From NCBI RefSeq assembly GCF_003946215.1, contig NZ_RHOW01000009.1, positions 1 through 64,000 of the forward strand: a DNA stretch of 64,000 nucleotides, read 5' to 3'. The position numbers were made by a program, and so were the translations under genes. Under the pieces are notes generated by a model, which worked only from the letters and a program-made list of their open reading frames with translations, did not search any database and had not been told where the DNA came from. This DNA comes from Lapidilactobacillus mulanensis (GTDB taxonomy: Bacteria; Bacillota; Bacilli; Lactobacillales; Lactobacillaceae). Shown piece after piece: positions 62,994 to 64,000 of the stretch. Position 1 is the first letter of the stretch; the number at the start of each line of letters is the position of its first letter.

Positions 62994-64000
62994 AATTTCC
63001 CATAAAATATATCGAAAACAACTTAGTCTTTAACAAAGATGGCGAATGTTTCGCCTACTACGAGTTGGTTCCCTATAATTATTCTTTCTTATCACCAGAA
63101 CAAAAGCAACAAGTACATGAAAACTTTCGTCAACTGATTTCACAAAATCGTGATGGTAAAATCCATCTTTTGCAGTTAGCAACAGAAGCTAGTGTGCGTG
63201 ATACTTTACAACGTTCCAAGGACTTAGTTAAAGGAAGTCTGAAAGAGATTGCGGCAACCCATATAGATGGTCAAGCTGAAGCATTGACGGAAACCATTGG
63301 CGATAATCAAGTTGATTATCGCTTTTATATTGGCTTTAAATTGTTGCTCAATGACAAAGAAGTCACAGCTAAAAGCATTTGGAAAGATATCTCGTTAGGC
63401 TTTCAGGATTTCTTCAATGAGTTCAACGAAAAATTTACCGGTGACTTCATGCATATGAACAACGCCGAAGTAGAACGCTTTACCAAGGTAGCACAATTCT
63501 TAGCTGATAAAGTTGGCCGACGCTTCAAAATTCGGCCACTAAACAAAAATGATTTTGGCTATCTGTTGGAACATATTCATGGGATGTCGGGTCAAGATTA
63601 TGAGGACTACCATTTCCATCTACCACGGCAAGAAAATGAACATGACACAGTGATCAAAAAGTATGACTTGATCAAACCTACACGGTCGCTGATTGAACAA
63701 AAACAACGCTATTTAAAAATCACCCACGGGCTAACTGATTCTTATGTTACCTACCTAGCACTATCAGATATTGTTGGTGAACTTGATTTTCCCGGCAGTG
63801 AAATTTTCTACTTTCAGCAACAACAATTTAATTTTCCCGTTGATACTTCATTGAATGTAGAAATCGTCACTAACAAAAAGGCCTTAACTAAAGTCCGTAA
63901 TAAGAAAAAAGAACTCAAAGATTTGGACAACCACGCGTATGAATCTAATAACGAAACCACTCGCGGTGTGGCCGATGCACTGGATTCCGTTGATGAACTT
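62990..64000 (+). CDS. VirB4-like conjugation ATPase (Tn916 Orf16-like), truncated by the window
   Basis: A frame beginning MKFPIKYIENNLVFNKDGEC that stays open to the window edge (337 codons seen). The N-terminal part (FAYYELVPYNYSFLSPEQK, PTRSLIEQKQRYLKITHGL) resembles the TcpF/VirB4 family; the Walker motifs should lie beyond the edge. The protein powers the conjugation channel. The ATG has AGGAGG 8 nt upstream and overlaps the tcpE stop by 4 nt. Confidence 0.88.
   Translation, partial: MKFPIKYIENNLVFNKDGECFAYYELVPYNYSFLSPEQKQQVHENFRQLISQNRDGKIHLLQLATEASVRDTLQRSKDLVKGSLKEIAATHIDGQAEALTETIGDNQVDYRFYIGFKLLLNDKEVTAKSIWKDISLGFQDFFNEFNEKFTGDFMHMNNAEVERFTKVAQFLADKVGRRFKIRPLNKNDFGYLLEHIHGMSGQDYEDYHFHLPRQENEHDTVIKKYDLIKPTRSLIEQKQRYLKITHGLTDSYVTYLALSDIVGELDFPGSEIFYFQQQQFNFPVDTSLNVEIVTNKKALTKVRNKKKELKDLDNHAYESNNETTRGVADALDSVDEL

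Larger units (their letters stand above)
46748..64000 (+). mobile_element. Tn916/ICEBs1-type integrative and conjugative element, left part
   Basis: From the rpsI junction rightwards the genes are those of a Tn916-superfamily conjugation module in canonical order: two DUF961 proteins, FtsK-like coupling ATPase, oriT, MobT relaxase, TcpD, ArdA, TcpE and VirB4. The DNA is visibly more AT-rich than the flanking chromosome. Cargo comprises an LPXTG adhesin next to the left end, an IS3-family insertion and a Hachiman-type defence pair. Integrase, excisionase and the right attachment site are expected beyond 64000. Known Tn916-superfamily elements use rpsI as an integration site in other Firmicutes. 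Confidence 0.85.

Overview
The window looks like a chromosome segment of a lactic acid bacterium of the Lactobacillaceae. This is inferred from the gene order yajC-tgt-queA-ruvB-ruvA-mutL-mutS-ymdB, a bifunctional AdhE, an OpuC-type uptake system with fused permease and binding protein, strong GGAGG-type ribosome binding sites with frequent TTG and GTG starts, and an rpsI tail typical of lactobacilli. No rRNA or tRNA gene and no CRISPR array was recognised. Nearly all core genes before 46 kb lie on the minus strand.

Region 1 (1-7.2 kb): an amino acid permease divergent from an ornithine/lysine-type decarboxylase (a likely acid-stress pair), a methionine gamma-lyase-like PLP enzyme, a small cupin and two membrane proteins. 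Region 2 (7.4-15.5 kb): a MarR-controlled heterodimeric ABC exporter, a flavodoxin, an orphan solute-binding lipoprotein with a strong palindromic operator, and two NAD(P)H:FMN-reductase-like proteins. The second of these carries a PAS domain and three C-terminal motifs that match covalent FMN-attachment sites. Region 3 (15.6-31.2 kb): osmoprotectant ABC uptake with an Rrf2-type regulator, fumarase, a DUF915 hydrolase, a stand-alone PTS IIA, argR-argS with a T-box-like leader, DNA polymerase IV, glucose-6-phosphate dehydrogenase, adhE with Rex and CcpA sites, and yajC. Region 4 (31.3-41.5 kb): tRNA queuosine genes, Holliday junction helicase, mismatch repair and a YmdB-like phosphodiesterase. 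Region 5 (41.7-46.6 kb): a small MerR regulon of reductases whose three promoters share a 19-bp spacer, then a Nudix hydrolase.

Region 6 (about 46.75 kb to the end) is the left part of a Tn916/ICEBs1-type integrative and conjugative element. Its left junction is a duplicated 3' end of rpsI that still sits beside the native rpsI terminator; the intact rpsI and the integrase should lie beyond the right edge. The element carries a thioester/SpaA-domain LPXTG adhesin, a SpoVG-like protein, two DUF961 proteins, three small paralogues of unknown function, an IS3-family (IS150-like) insertion, an FtsK-like coupling ATPase, an oriT, a MobT relaxase, TcpD, ArdA, TcpE and the start of a VirB4 ATPase. 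A two-gene defence cassette on the opposite strand, very probably Hachiman (hamA DUF1837 nuclease plus hamB helicase), sits between the coupling ATPase and oriT.

The most novel-looking signal outside the element is a dispersed non-coding family of about 200 nt. Each unit has a long outer inverted repeat enclosing three hairpins, nearly all with 7-nt loops. Four full copies (5.4, 24.5, 25.0 and 35.4 kb) and related partial units (35.8-36.1 kb) fill the gene-free gaps. Arm sequences differ between copies while pairing is kept, which points to selection on structure.
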